From Ochromonadaceae sp. CCMP2298 (lineage: Eukaryota > Sar > Synurophyceae > Ochromonadales > Ochromonadaceae): a stretch of 23,200 bases of DNA. The notes under the pieces are model-generated. The model saw only the letters and a list, made by a program, of their open reading frames with translations. It had not been told where the DNA came from and made no database searches. Below are positions 1-8,986 of the stretch, piece after piece. The position numbers were made by a program, and so were the translations under genes. How positions within the stretch are numbered: the stretch's first letter is position 1; the number at the start of each line of letters is the position of its first letter. The stretch spans positions 1 through 23,200 of the forward strand of contig MU633799.1 in assembly GCA_026770595.1 (NCBI GenBank), written 5' to 3'.

Positions 1-215
1 TGCGACCCAAAGTTGTGTTCTTTCCCCTTGTGTGAGTGCGCTCTCTCCGTGGGAGCCAAAAAAGGTTTGGAATCCAAAAGGTTGGATTGATCGCAAAAAA
101 GGCAAAAAAGGTAATTTCACCGAACGAGGGGCTCGAACCCTCGACCACGGGATTAAGAGTCCCGCGCTCTACCGACTGAGCTAGCCCGGCTGAATTGAGT
201 TGATTGAAGTCGAGC
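1..215 (-). repeat. Left arm of ~208-base inverted repeat carrying tRNA-Lys
   Basis: The reverse complement of this stretch matches 8695-8903 almost base for base. The match covers the tRNA, about 20-25 bases on its 5' side and about 110 bases on its 3' side. The clearest difference is a 6-base indel near base 31-36 (gcgcactcacacaagg against gcgcacaagg). The match runs to base 1, so the duplicated block may extend beyond the window. Confidence 0.93.
118..190 (-). tRNA. tRNA-Lys (anticodon CTT)
   Basis: Read on the minus strand this is a complete 73-base cloverleaf: 7-bp acceptor stem (with three G-U pairs), D arm containing the A box TAGCTCAGTCGG, anticodon stem CGGGA/TCCCG with loop CTCTTAA (anticodon CTT, lysine), variable loop TGGTC, and T arm with the B box GGTTCGAGCCC, ending with a G discriminator base. 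There is no intron and no encoded CCA, as expected for a eukaryotic nuclear tRNA gene. Two T6 runs on the transcribed strand lie just downstream (95-100 and 104-109, seen as A runs on the plus strand) and would serve as RNA polymerase III terminators. It is identical to the copy at 8720-8792. Confidence 0.96.
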
Positions 216-438
216 AGAAACGTAATGAATATCAACAGATCTGAGTGGGTGGATTTTCGAAAGTGGGCTGTGGTCACTTTGAACTTTTGCTTTGTTTCCC
301 TTCTTCTCTCTCTTTATGCTGTGCTTCTCCTATTCTCCCGCAAGGACTCCTCATCAAGGGCAACCACTACACCGCTTGGGTTTTTCTAGGGAGCCGTCTC
401 ATGATTGCCGCCCTCCCGATTGCGTAGTGTTGCAGACC
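216..438. other. Intergenic region upstream of the first protein gene
   Basis: About 220 bases between the tRNA repeat and the first protein gene. It is T/C-rich around 280-330 and ends TTGCAG|ACCATGG, so the sequence just before the start codon could be the acceptor of an intron in the 5' untranslated region or could simply be leader. No TATA-like element stands out. Short open frames here contain a hydrophobic stretch but have no other support. Confidence 0.4.
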
Positions 439-3339
439 ATGGACAGAGGACCTCCGTATCCCGGGTACGTGGGCGGATATGCAGCTCCAACATCTGCACC
501 AGCGCCTCCCAGTGGGGCAAACCACAACGTGCCCACTTCTTATCCCAATGGCTATCTGCCCCTGTCGTACAGTAACGGGTCGATGTCTAATGGTCATGCA
601 GGCGCTGCAGGACCCACCGCCCAATCCCAGGCCCCTCAAGGATACCAGCAGGTGATTCCCCACCCACCACCCCCCAACCCCATACATCTCCTCCTCACCC
701 CCGCTCTTGTTAGTTACTGAACCAGATAAAGGCCCTCGACGAGGAGAACGCCAGACTGCGCAACTCCGCCATCGACTCGAACGAGGAAATCTTCTCCCTC
801 AACGCAGTCGTGGCCACCATCGAGGCAGAGTCCAAGTTCAACCTAGAGAAGGAGACCACGAAGATGCAGTCGGAGCTCAACTTCAGGGTAAGCAGCCATT
901 TTGATCAGCCATTTTGACCATTGCCTGATCGTTGCTGCTTCTCACTGCTCTCCCAAACCACCCCACACACCTCTCACCCCCACACCTCCCTGTAGAGCAA
1001 AGAGCTCACGAATCTGAACAAAGAGTACCAAAAGACGATGAAGGAGCTAGTCGGCCTGAAGAAGAGCAACACAGCCAATCACCAACTCAATCGACTACAC
1101 GTGAAAACGGAGCGAGACGAAAACATGGATGTAGGCAACGGTTTCGCCGACGACGGGGGCAGTAGTGGCACCTCATCTCCGCGGTCGGGTGTCAAAACCG
1201 AGAGCCCCAGGGCGAGCCTATCTGGGTCTTCTGTCCCCTCTGTCCCTTCTGTACGTACTGTCCCAGTTCCGGGACTTGCACCCTCAGCACGGCGGGCGAC
1301 CAGCTACGCCTCAACCGCCTCTGTGGTGTCCGCCTCTGGCTCCCTCAAGGCGCAGAGGACCCATAAGCGGCTAGGGGGACACAGCGAAGGGGCGGTGGGC
1401 ACGCTAGCCTCCCTACACTCTCTATCTGCCCGCTACCAACACCTGCTCTCCCTACTGCTCGCGATCAGCCCCGCTGAGTCAGCTGCAGAGCCTCGAGCTG
1501 CACGATCTGCGGGGGGCCTGGCCAGCGCCCTGAAGTCCAGCGAGAAGGCCAGGGAACTGAGATTCAAGTCGACCTTCCTGCGCTGCGAGACAAGCGGGTC
1601 CGCTGCGCAGCTCACCGCACAGGTCACGGAGCAGCTACAGCAGGCCGTGTTGGCGGTAAGTACAAGTACATGTGCGGATATGCTGCAAGGACTGACTTGC
1701 TCTTCTCCCCACTCCTCTGCACTCCTCTTTCATCTCCACTCCTCTTTAATTTCCACCGCAGACCCAGCGGGGCGACGATTTCGACCTCTGTAATCTCGTG
1801 GGAAGTATAATATCCCTCAACCGACAGATCCTCCACACAGCAGTGCTGCTACACACCAGCACTATTCGAGTGGTCCCCACTGAGGGCCACCAGGCTCTAG
1901 CCGCACTCTGTCTGGGTCTGTCGCTGCTGGAATTGGCTGCACAGCTGGGTGATTTGTCGGCCAGCATATACCATGGGGGGGTGGGCGTGGGTGTGGGCGG
2001 TGAGGGGGGAAGTATTGCTGGGCGGCTGGACAGCAGATTCGAGCAGGCGCTGGGGAAGTCGGGAGAATTGGGGAAAGCCTCGGCCCCCACCCACCCCACT
2101 AACCCCACCAACACAGCCAACCCCAGTACCACCGCTCGCACTAACACCAGTGCCCCCAGTGCCAGCGACCACAGTCGACACGAGCTCGTCCTAAAGGGCC
2201 TCAAGGTGCCCGCCCTTACAGATGCGCAGAAGGCAGTGGGGAAGGTGGGGATAGTGGGGACAGTGGCGACAGTGGGGAAGGTGGGGGCAGTGGGGAAAGC
2301 GCCCACTCTCTATTCGGGTGGGTGTTTTGAGGACCTGGTAAGGCTGCTTGACGACGTGCTGCGCTTCGGGTGCGCGCACTCCACAACAGGACTCCTACAG
2401 GGTGCTGTGTCGATCCTCCTCAGCCTCGCCTACCAACCCGCCTTTCACTCGAACCAGCACTCAGTCCGCTGCATGTGTGTGCTCTTCAGTGGTAGGGGCC
2501 ATGCCTCCAGCACGATCCTACTACTGCTGAACAGCCACACAAACATTTCTCTAGTACAGTTGTTGGCGCAGTTGCTCTCGCAGGGGGACATATTTTGTGC
2601 ACTTGCTAGGTGCGAGTCCCTTGGGAAGGGGGGCTTTGTGAGACTTTTGGTGGCCAGCCTGACGAAGAGGGGGTACCACTACCCCCGCCCTGACGAGGAG
2701 CCTGCCCAGATCGAGTACGAGAGAAGTGTGGTGGATCTGTTGCTGCAGCTGCTGGGCTATGGTCGCCCCTTCGTATTGCTGCTGCTGGGCTTGGATCCGC
2801 TGAGCTTCAATGTCGGTGGGGAAATTGGGGAATCCGGGAGGGCGGGGACGGCAGGGACAGTGGGGGCGGTGGGGACAGTTGGGGCGATGGGGACAGTTGG
2901 GGCCGTGGGGACCGTGGGTGCCGTAGGGTTGGGTACCAGTAGCCGAAAGCGCAGCCGGGGCGCAGACTACGCGCAGGGGTCAGTGCTGGTGCTGAGCCCC
3001 GCACAGGTGGCCTCCATGGACCGCCAACTATGTCTGCTGACTGACTACTGGATGCACCTGATTCGCAGCATGGACACCTACAGTCTAATAACGGACACTG
3101 GGACCGACAGCAGAGAGACCCGCATGGCGCTGCTCATACAGCGCCTCGGCGTGCTGATCAGCTCATCCCTAGAGCACCTCTCCCCCCAGGACTGCGAGCA
3201 CGTGCTTAACGATGCAGCTGACAGCTTCCACGAGTACATCTACCGATGGAACACATCATCCTGGAATAGTGCTATCAAGATGCCCGACTCACTATTCCGC
3301 TTCCTCGAGTCCGGCGGCAAGGCGGACGCAGAGCTGTAA
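439..3339 (+). CDS. ATRIP-like coiled-coil/helical-repeat protein (spliced, ~870 aa)
   Basis: Four exons join in frame: 439-651, 726-887, 996-1655 and 1762-3339 (stop TAA), all phase 0, with GT-AG introns of 74, 108 and 106 bases. The start is the ATG at 439 in the context ACCATGG. Residues 1-71 are rich in Pro, Gly, Ser and Tyr. Residues ~72-150 are a heptad-like coiled coil (IKALDEENARLR... KMQSELNFRSKELTNLNKEY). A Ser/Lys-rich linker with 'VKTE' patches follows, then a long Leu-rich helical region to the C-terminus. N-terminal coiled coil, basic/Ser-rich linker and Leu-rich helical C-terminal half, with the spacing and length (~790 aa in human), resemble ATRIP, the partner of the ATR checkpoint kinase. 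This is judged by eye and the N-terminal acidic RPA-binding motif is not obvious, so a generic coiled-coil protein is possible. Two Gly/Val low-complexity inserts (coded by 2225-2300 and 2818-2938) interrupt the helical region. Confidence 0.8.
2225..2300 (+). repeat. In-frame G-rich minisatellite (GTVGKVGAV type)
   Basis: Imperfect 9-base units of the type GTGGGGAAG / GTGGGGACA repeat here and keep the reading frame, coding for KVGIVGTVATVGKVGAVGK. The plus strand has many runs of four or more G. Confidence 0.75.
2818..2938 (+). repeat. In-frame G-rich minisatellite (GTVGAV type)
   Basis: Imperfect 18-base units based on GGGGACAGTTGGGGC code for the repeated peptide GTVGAVGTVGAM. It is a second block of the same kind as 2225-2300, within the same exon. 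Dense G runs make quadruplex formation plausible. Confidence 0.78.
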
Positions 3340-3618
3340 TATATTTTGCCAATAATCTGTAAACTTCAGGAATTAGCCAATCTGTAAACTTTGTGGTTAA
3401 AAAGACACCCTCTTGTACGCACTTCCTGACCCGCCTGTCCATCTGCTGGGCCTGTGTCTCGCATGAGAAGAAACAGCGTACCCATGAGCTATGCACTCAA
3501 TATTTTATTATTGTATGTAAGGTGCTTTATCAAATATAAATGATATTATACATGATATTATAGAATATATGTGTCGTTATCGAGCTAATCTCTGCAACTC
3601 CCCCACCCATTTGTCCCG

Positions 3619-4989
3619 CTATGCTTTCAGGACGATCTGTATCTCCCCATCGTTATCTTTATAGGGATGGACTTCGATGGGATAAGCGAACTCGCTCAGC
3701 ACTTGCAGAACCATCCTCCGCAGCACCGGGACGGCACTTGGGCTGTGCACGCCGCGGCCCACGATGTACTGTACCTGAATGTACTGTACTGTGCTATAGC
3801 GAGAGTCCCGCACAGTCATGTGTCTAGCGCTGGGGTTGCTAGACACGCGTAGGACGTTTCGGTAGTAGACCAAGGAGGACGTAACTACCTCCCAGCAGGG
3901 CCGGCGCGTCAGGCCGTGAAGGTCGATCGAAACTACCAATCCTCCAGTGTTGTTGACTGTTCCCGTCCACTGCCTTGTTGCAATCTCGCCCGTCTCCATC
4001 CCACCGAACTCGATGCACCCCCCTTCACCGTGTACTATGATCCCGCGATTATTGTGTCGGAGCTTGGCCAGGTAGTGGTCGAGCAGAAAGTAGGAGTACC
4101 ACTCGGGCTCCTCCTCTTTCTCGACAGTACCGGTAGAGAGTAAGCCGGAAGTGCATTTGCTCTTCTTTGCCATCTTGGTGAAAACACCCATTTTGCTGGG
4201 CGTGTGTCTATCGAGGCTGCTCTCGTTGGTACCGATAGGTGCGCTGCTCATGTTTTGGAATATGAGGTCGCTGGCTGCATCTGCGTTGAAGTGTTTCTCG
4301 TACAGTGCGTCCAGCAAGCAGTCCGTGGAAACCTGGTGACGCATATCCCTGAACAAATCCCTCAACGCTGTGAACATCTCCCGCTGCTGGACTGATAAAC
4401 AAGCCAGCTTGGGGTGTGCGAGGGCCGTCTCCAACTCTCCAGTCCACTTCTTCCGTGCCTTGCTTCTCTTCTTCGACTCCCGTCGGCGGTCTGCCTTGCT
4501 TAGCTTCGCGGCCAACTCTCCGTCGTCCGCTTTCTCCCCAAGGTCGTCAGCGTCGAGTCGATCTACTGCAATCTGTATGGCGGCGTCCATCTTCTCTGAG
4601 GAGTGAAGTTCCCCCCCAACCCCAAGGCTGTCCCAAATCTCCACGAGTGTAGACTGTTTCCAACTGGCGAATAAAGCCAGAAAGTACTGTTTCGCGGCTG
4701 CTTCGTCCATCAGGTCAAAGGGCTCAACTTTGATGCTGTCTTCGACGATGTTGGCGCCATTCGGGCTGACGTTGACCACGACCGGAGCACCGATCTCGCT
4801 CTCCAAGCCCAACTCCCGCATTACTTCGTAGCCAGCCAAGCCCATGACATACAAAACAGAGCATTTCTCCTCCCCAATCTGGAGGAGAACCTTTGCCCAA
4901 ACTGCTTCCAAGGCTTCATCCTCGAGTACGCCATCGTACTGACTCAGGTACTCCAGATGAGCGCGATGGATCGAATGCATCGTCGACAT
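3619..4989 (-). CDS. CUE/Smr-domain protein, Cue2/N4BP2-like no-go-decay endonuclease
   Basis: Single-exon gene of 456 residues, start ATG at 4987-4989, stop TAG at 3619-3621. The C-terminal ~110 residues form an Smr domain: the DLHGL motif (Asp ~356, His ~358) followed ~50 residues later by the loop YIVGRGVHS. In Smr endonucleases of the Cue2/NONU-1/N4BP2 group the DxH motif and an Arg near the GRG loop are needed for mRNA cleavage in collided ribosomes, and both are kept here. Residues ~205-245 (FTALRDLFRD... LLDALYEKHFNADAASDLIF) look like a CUE ubiquitin-binding three-helix domain. A Lys/Arg-rich segment lies at ~165-185. CUE followed by Smr is the Cue2 order, so the expected role is endonucleolytic cleavage of mRNA at stalled ribosomes in the cytosol. 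The Smr domain is clear; the CUE call is weaker. A 15-base duplication near the GRG loop adds QYIQVQYI. Divergent from the P450 gene with ~400 bases between starts. Confidence 0.88.
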   Translation of the reverse strand: MSTMHSIHRAHLEYLSQYDGVLEDEALEAVWAKVLLQIGEEKCSVLYVMGLAGYEVMRELGLESEIGAPVVVNVSPNGANIVEDSIKVEPFDLMDEAAAKQYFLALFASWKQSTLVEIWDSLGVGGELHSSEKMDAAIQIAVDRLDADDLGEKADDGELAAKLSKADRRRESKKRSKARKKWTGELETALAHPKLACLSVQQREMFTALRDLFRDMRHQVSTDCLLDALYEKHFNADAASDLIFQNMSSAPIGTNESSLDRHTPSKMGVFTKMAKKSKCTSGLLSTGTVEKEEEPEWYSYFLLDHYLAKLRHNNRGIIVHGEGGCIEFGGMETGEIATRQWTGTVNNTGGLVVSIDLHGLTRRPCWEVVTSSLVYYRNVLRVSSNPSARHMTVRDSRYSTVQYIQVQYIVGRGVHSPSAVPVLRRMVLQVLSEFAYPIEVHPYKDNDGEIQIVLKA

Positions 4990-5391
4990 CAGGCTGGAGA
5001 GGGGAGCGGTGCGCGTGACTCAGATCAGATCGATCAGATCGAGAGAAAAGTTGGGAGATCAGATAGGAACCTCTCAAGCTAGCTCATCTGGGATTGAACA
5101 GTTGAAAATGCTGCTGCTATGTGGCACCTCCCAACTTTTCTCGCAAAAAACCCATTTTTTTGGAAGATTATTTTGGGGTCAATTGAGTTTTCTTGGGTTC
5201 TCAACGAGGGAAAATTGACCAGTGCAAGAAGAATACGTTCGTATTTACTTTGAGCACAGTCTTGCTTCCCACCCTGCTGGCACAGGGAAGCAACGACTGA
5301 CCCACTTCTGACATCCACTTCTTCGATCTGTGCTGCAGCGCGCCGCGTATCACCCCACCCCTCTGATCACCCCGCCCCTCTGCGTCAGTCA
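4990..5391. promoter_or_regulatory. Divergent intergenic region between Smr gene and P450 gene
   Basis: About 400 bases between two divergent start codons, so it should hold both promoters. The visible structure is a cluster of the 9-base palindrome-like word GATCAGATC and relatives (about 5024-5063). No convincing TATA box or other element is seen. An A-rich stretch lies near 5145-5165. Confidence 0.45.
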
Positions 5392-7169
5392 ATGTTGCGA
5401 AGGGCTCTTCTGTGGGCAACTCTGGCTGTGGTGGGTGCTTTCTCACCGAATGGGCCTTTCGAGGTATGTGTAATGCACTTCCGCCACAAATGATCTGTTG
5501 ATTCACCACCCGCTTTCTCTGCTATCCGCAGGTGCCCTTCCTTGGCAGCGGCGACTTCCTGTTCCGTCTGGCCAAGCGCCAGCCTCTACCTGATGTGATG
5601 AAAGCATACAGGCAAAAGTGAGTCACCATATCATGTACCGGTACTTAACTTCTGAACTTCTGAGATCCTTATTACTTCATCTTCATAACTTATCTCCCCC
5701 CGCCCACCCTTCAATCAACCCCCCCATCAGATACGGTGAGATATTTCGGTTAAAAACAGGTCCCATCCGGCAGTACTGGATCACCGATGCCGAGGGTCCG
5801 TTGGCCGAGAAGCTCTACAACCTGGACGCGTGCTCGGGCCGATCGCAGCTGAAGGAGCCAGCGTTCGGGGGAGAGTTCCTATTCCTTACGAGGGATCTGG
5901 ATAAAGCTAGGGTAAAAGCCCGTCTCTACCGTATTCTTATTGACCTTGACTGCCTTGGATATTAACCCTCCTCCTATATCCTCCTTCCCCCCTCCTTCCC
6001 CCCTCCTTCATTCCTCCTTCCTCCCTCCTCCTACCTAGGTTATTCGCAAGAAACAGCGAGAGTTCGTGAAGAGCCGCGCCACTGCCTCGCGCATCTCAGC
6101 CTCAGTAAGTATGGCCTTCCCAGCGATCGAGAGCTCATTCCACAGTGCTTCGGGGTCAGAGAAGGTGGGATTGTGGGACCAGGAGGCTGTCTGCAGGAAC
6201 AGCGTGCGCGCCCTGCTGGGCACGCTGATCGGCGGACCTGAGGAGGGTGCGGGTGATGTGAAAGAGGGGTGGTTGACAGACCCCGAACTGGACGAGCTCC
6301 TGGAGGTTACTGCTGCTTACCGTAGGCGCGGGGGGCGTGGCAAGAAGCTGGGCAGCAAGGAGTCATATGTCCAGCAGATCAGCAGCATTCTGCAGAAGGC
6401 TCTTAAGCGCTGTCCCGAGTCCAACATGCCCTCGGACAGCGCGCGAACCGCAGCTCTGCCCATTTTGGTATCAGCTATCGTGGGTGGTGCGGAGATCTAC
6501 CCGCTGCTATTGCAGTGGGCAGCACGCCATCTAGCTGTCTCTCCGGGACTACAGGAGGCCCTCAGGGCTGACTGCAGGGTGGAGATAGGGGAAGCAGGGA
6601 AGGTCGAGCTTAAGTACGGTTCGCTAGTGCAGAGGACTGTCAACTACTTAGCCTGGGCGCACCCCTACAGTGCGGCAATCGGACCGCCGCGAAAGGTCAC
6701 CGAGAACGTGCTTTGTGAGGTAAACATGGCGGCGCCCAGTCAGGCCCCAAGGATGCAGCAGTTGCAGCTGGACAAGGAGGCGATCATGTTCATAGTGCAT
6801 CCGGGCCTAGCGCTGGACTGGAATAAGCGCATATTCTTCAGTAATAAAGGCGAAGGCGATCAGAGTATCAAGGCAGCTGTGGAACTACGCAGCTCCGCAA
6901 AGGCCTCTACCGAGGAGGTGCACGCCTGCAAGTCCTCCAATTGGCCCATGTTTGGGATGGGCGAGCGCTCCTGCATCGCGTCCGAGATGTCGGTTAACTT
7001 CTTGTCGGCAATGCTGTGCGCGTTGTTGACTAGTTATCAAATCAGGCCCTCTAAGGAGGCGGAGCTAAGGCCCCTGGAGGACCTGTTCGCGTACGCGGAG
7101 GACGGGTCGCTGCTCGTGCCGGCGCAGCAGGACATCAGTCTGCAGATGGTGCCCATCAATATGCAGTAG
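5392..7169 (+). CDS. Cytochrome P450 family protein, atypical (spliced, 489 aa)
   Basis: Four exons join cleanly: 5392-5463, 5532-5617, 5731-5911 and 6039-7169 (stop TAG), with GT-AG introns of 68, 113 and 127 bases; the last has a strong CCTCC-rich pyrimidine tract. Total 489 residues, normal for a P450. The N-terminus (LRRALLWATLAVVGAF) is a short hydrophobic anchor or signal. Residues ~53-75 (KYGEIFRLKTGPIRQYWITD) match the beta-1 region of P450s. The heme loop FGMGERSCIA at 418-427 has the Phe, both Gly-spaced positions, Arg and the heme-ligand Cys425. The I-helix region reads VGGAEIYP at ~261-268 in place of the usual AGxDT/ET, and the K-helix position reads YLAWAHP (~316) where ExxR followed by a Pro is expected. 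Substrate is unknown. It may be an unusual active P450 (CYP74-like enzymes also lack the usual I-helix residues) or a P450-derived protein with altered chemistry. Confidence 0.85.
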
Positions 7170-7394
7170 TGTTATTGTTTAGTTGTGAGTATCACGTGTT
7201 CGTAGTATTCTTTTGTAATTTTCAAAATTATAATTGTTTAATATTTTCTAGGGAAGAACGGAGCAACGATATGTATCATTTCTTATACCATCTATATTTG
7301 GTAAAAGCAGCACCTTACATGCAGTATAAATACGACGTCACTTTCTAATGTACAGTATATGAACCAAGCATGAAAAGCAGTGTAGGCGCTGGGG
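7170..7394. other. Convergent 3' intergenic region
   Basis: AT-rich spacer between the converging 3' ends of the P450 gene and the DUF218 gene. It probably holds both polyadenylation regions (for example TTTTGTAATTTTCAAAATTATAA near 7211). No gene is seen. Confidence 0.5.
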
Positions 7395-8324
7395 CTAGTT
7401 CAGCTGCCTTTTCGTCCCCCATGGCAAGCTTTCGACGTTGAACTCCCCAGGCCCACACCACGTCAGTAACTCTGAGAGTTCAGGACAAGCCAGTGTGTAG
7501 GGCACCGTCCTGTAGAACGGGTTTCGCTTCTGCCTCTTTTCGTTGAGGGCGGGGTCACTGCAGCCGAACCTGTCCGCTTCGAAGCTCCTGGTGGCATCTT
7601 CCTCTCCGCGCACTGCTCGCTCTTGGTTGAACTGTTCAGGCGAGGGCAAGCCCACATAGGTGAAGTTGCTTACAGGGAAGCCGATAGCACTGCGGTGCAG
7701 GTCTGCATAGCGTCTACCCTTGAAGTCGAACCCCACTACGGTGATGCTGCGAGGGTAGTACCCCTGCACCTCTCGGAACCGGCATACGGAGAAAAGAAGA
7801 TTTTCGAACGAGTCGCGAGCATACTCCTCCAAATAGACCCTGTCCATCACCGCCAAGCTCCACTTCTTCTCATCTGCCAAGTAGTAGTAGCTGGCTGCTT
7901 CCGACGTCGGGCCTACGTCTTTCCGTGTCTGGCCGCCGCTGAAAACGAGCAACGAGCTGCGGTCCGCGGCAGCCAGGTCTATGCCCTTCTTGATGTGGCT
8001 GGAAATGATCGCGGGAAACCCCTGATTCTTCTGGTAGGCGAGGAGATACCAAGCGGCGTCATTCGTGTCTGCAGCAGAGAGCTTGTTGAGGCGCAGCACC
8101 GCGTGGCCAGCAACAATGACAAGATTTACGATCTTCACCGGCGCAAGCTGCGTCTTATACACCTCCGATGGATTGAAGTCTGGGTGTCCGCCACGCAGCG
8201 AATGAGTGCTCTGAGATCTCGCGTATGCAAAGTACAAGAGCCAGATGCAAAGCAGGAGTGGAAACATGAGCTTGGAGGAAAACAATCGGATGCATAAGCT
8301 TTTCTTCGGCTTCGTCTGCCTCAT
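7395..8324 (-). CDS. DUF218 (YdcF-like) domain protein with N-terminal membrane anchor
   Basis: Single-exon gene of 309 residues, start ATG at 8322-8324. A positively charged N-terminus (MRQTKPKKSLCIR) is followed by one hydrophobic segment at ~19-36 (LMFPLLLCIWLLYFAYA), giving a type II membrane protein. The rest matches the DUF218 fold: LVIVAGHAV near residue 70, LLVFSGGQTR near 125, the PTSEAASYY segment near 140, EEYARDSFENLLFS near 167, and ITVVGFDFKGRRYADLHRSAIGFP near 195. In bacterial relatives (YdcF, SanA) these segments line a nucleotide-fold pocket; eukaryotic members with this layout occur in fungi and algae, and their reaction is not known. It is likely in the ER or Golgi lumen. 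An N-glycosylation sequon occurs (NFT near 220). Confidence 0.87.
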   Translation of the reverse strand: MRQTKPKKSLCIRLFSSKLMFPLLLCIWLLYFAYARSQSTHSLRGGHPDFNPSEVYKTQLAPVKIVNLVIVAGHAVLRLNKLSAADTNDAAWYLLAYQKNQGFPAIISSHIKKGIDLAAADRSSLLVFSGGQTRKDVGPTSEAASYYYLADEKKWSLAVMDRVYLEEYARDSFENLLFSVCRFREVQGYYPRSITVVGFDFKGRRYADLHRSAIGFPVSNFTYVGLPSPEQFNQERAVRGEEDATRSFEADRFGCSDPALNEKRQKRNPFYRTVPYTLACPELSELLTWCGPGEFNVESLPWGTKRQLN

Positions 8325-8694
8325 GGTGCACAGTGGCTAAGCATGGGCAAGAAGAGCGGTTCTGCTGTCCGGACAAGATCAGTGCGTAGCGGGATTCTAG
8401 AAGACTGTGATCCCAAGCCGTGGGTCGCAAGAGAGATGTATCTCCCAATCAAGCAAGCAAGTCCAGAATAGCAAGCAACGCATCGGGGGTTTTTTGCTCG
8501 TTTTGGCGGTAACGGCCGTCCCAAAATTGATATTCAATGTTCCACTTGTCTTGACGCTTATCTCACATCTCGAGTAGGACTTCGAGGTCAGTTTCTTGGT
8601 CACAACTGCCTGCCTGCTAATTTCCGCGCAACCGTCCGTCCGTCCATCTACCCGCAACCACCCACTTAGATTGGTTGATATCCATTGCATTTTT
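8325..8694. other. Intergenic region between DUF218 gene and tRNA-Lys
   Basis: About 370 bases upstream of both the minus-strand DUF218 gene and the plus-strand tRNA. I see no further gene, tandem repeat or clear promoter element. Confidence 0.4.
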
Positions 8695-8903
8695 GCTCCA
8701 CTTCAATCAACTCAATTCAGCCGGGCTAGCTCAGTCGGTAGAGCGCGGGACTCTTAATCCCGTGGTCGAGGGTTCGAGCCCCTCGTTCGGTGAAATTACC
8801 TTTTTTGCCTTTTTTGCGATCAATCCAACCTTTTGGATTCCAAACCTTTTTTGGCTCCCACGGAGAGAGCGCACAAGGGGAAAGAACACAACTTTGGGTC
8901 GCA
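8695..8903 (+). repeat. Right arm of ~208-base inverted repeat carrying tRNA-Lys
   Basis: Reverse-complement copy of 1-215. Identity continues ~110 bases beyond the tRNA 3' end to the word ACTTTGGGTCGCA, where the other copy reaches the window edge. It lacks 6 bases present in the left copy. The conservation of non-tRNA flank on both sides shows a DNA duplication and not just two similar tRNA genes. Confidence 0.93.
8720..8792 (+). tRNA. tRNA-Lys (anticodon CTT)
   Basis: Full 73-base cloverleaf identical to the copy at 118-190: acceptor GCCGGGC/GTTCGGT, A box TAGCTCAGTCGG, anticodon loop CTCTTAA, B box GGTTCGAGCCC, G discriminator. T6 runs at 8801-8806 and 8810-8815 are likely RNA polymerase III terminators. 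Its start lies 267 bases before the start codon of the next protein gene on the same strand. Confidence 0.97.
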
Positions 8904-8986
8904 GAAAGACGGTGGAATCCTGGGGGAATCATCAAGGCATTAAGTTTATAAGGTACCTTCATGGCACCACCTGGAGTCGTGGCAAG

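Noticed and set aside
204-389. Small plus-strand ORF with a hydrophobic stretch upstream of the first protein gene.
   Set aside because: No homology seen, overlapping frames are equally open, and the T/C-rich leader explains the hydrophobic codons.
1746-2306. 186-codon minus-strand ORF with TFPT/TVPT repeats.
   Set aside because: It is the mirror of the G-rich minisatellite within exon 4 of the ATRIP-like gene.
8675-8986. N-terminal extension of the 8987 gene through the tRNA (peptide with SAGLAQSVERGTLNPVVEGSSPSFG).
   Set aside because: This peptide is the translation of the tRNA-Lys gene and its flank, a well-known annotation artefact; the extension has no ATG start (it begins at TTG).
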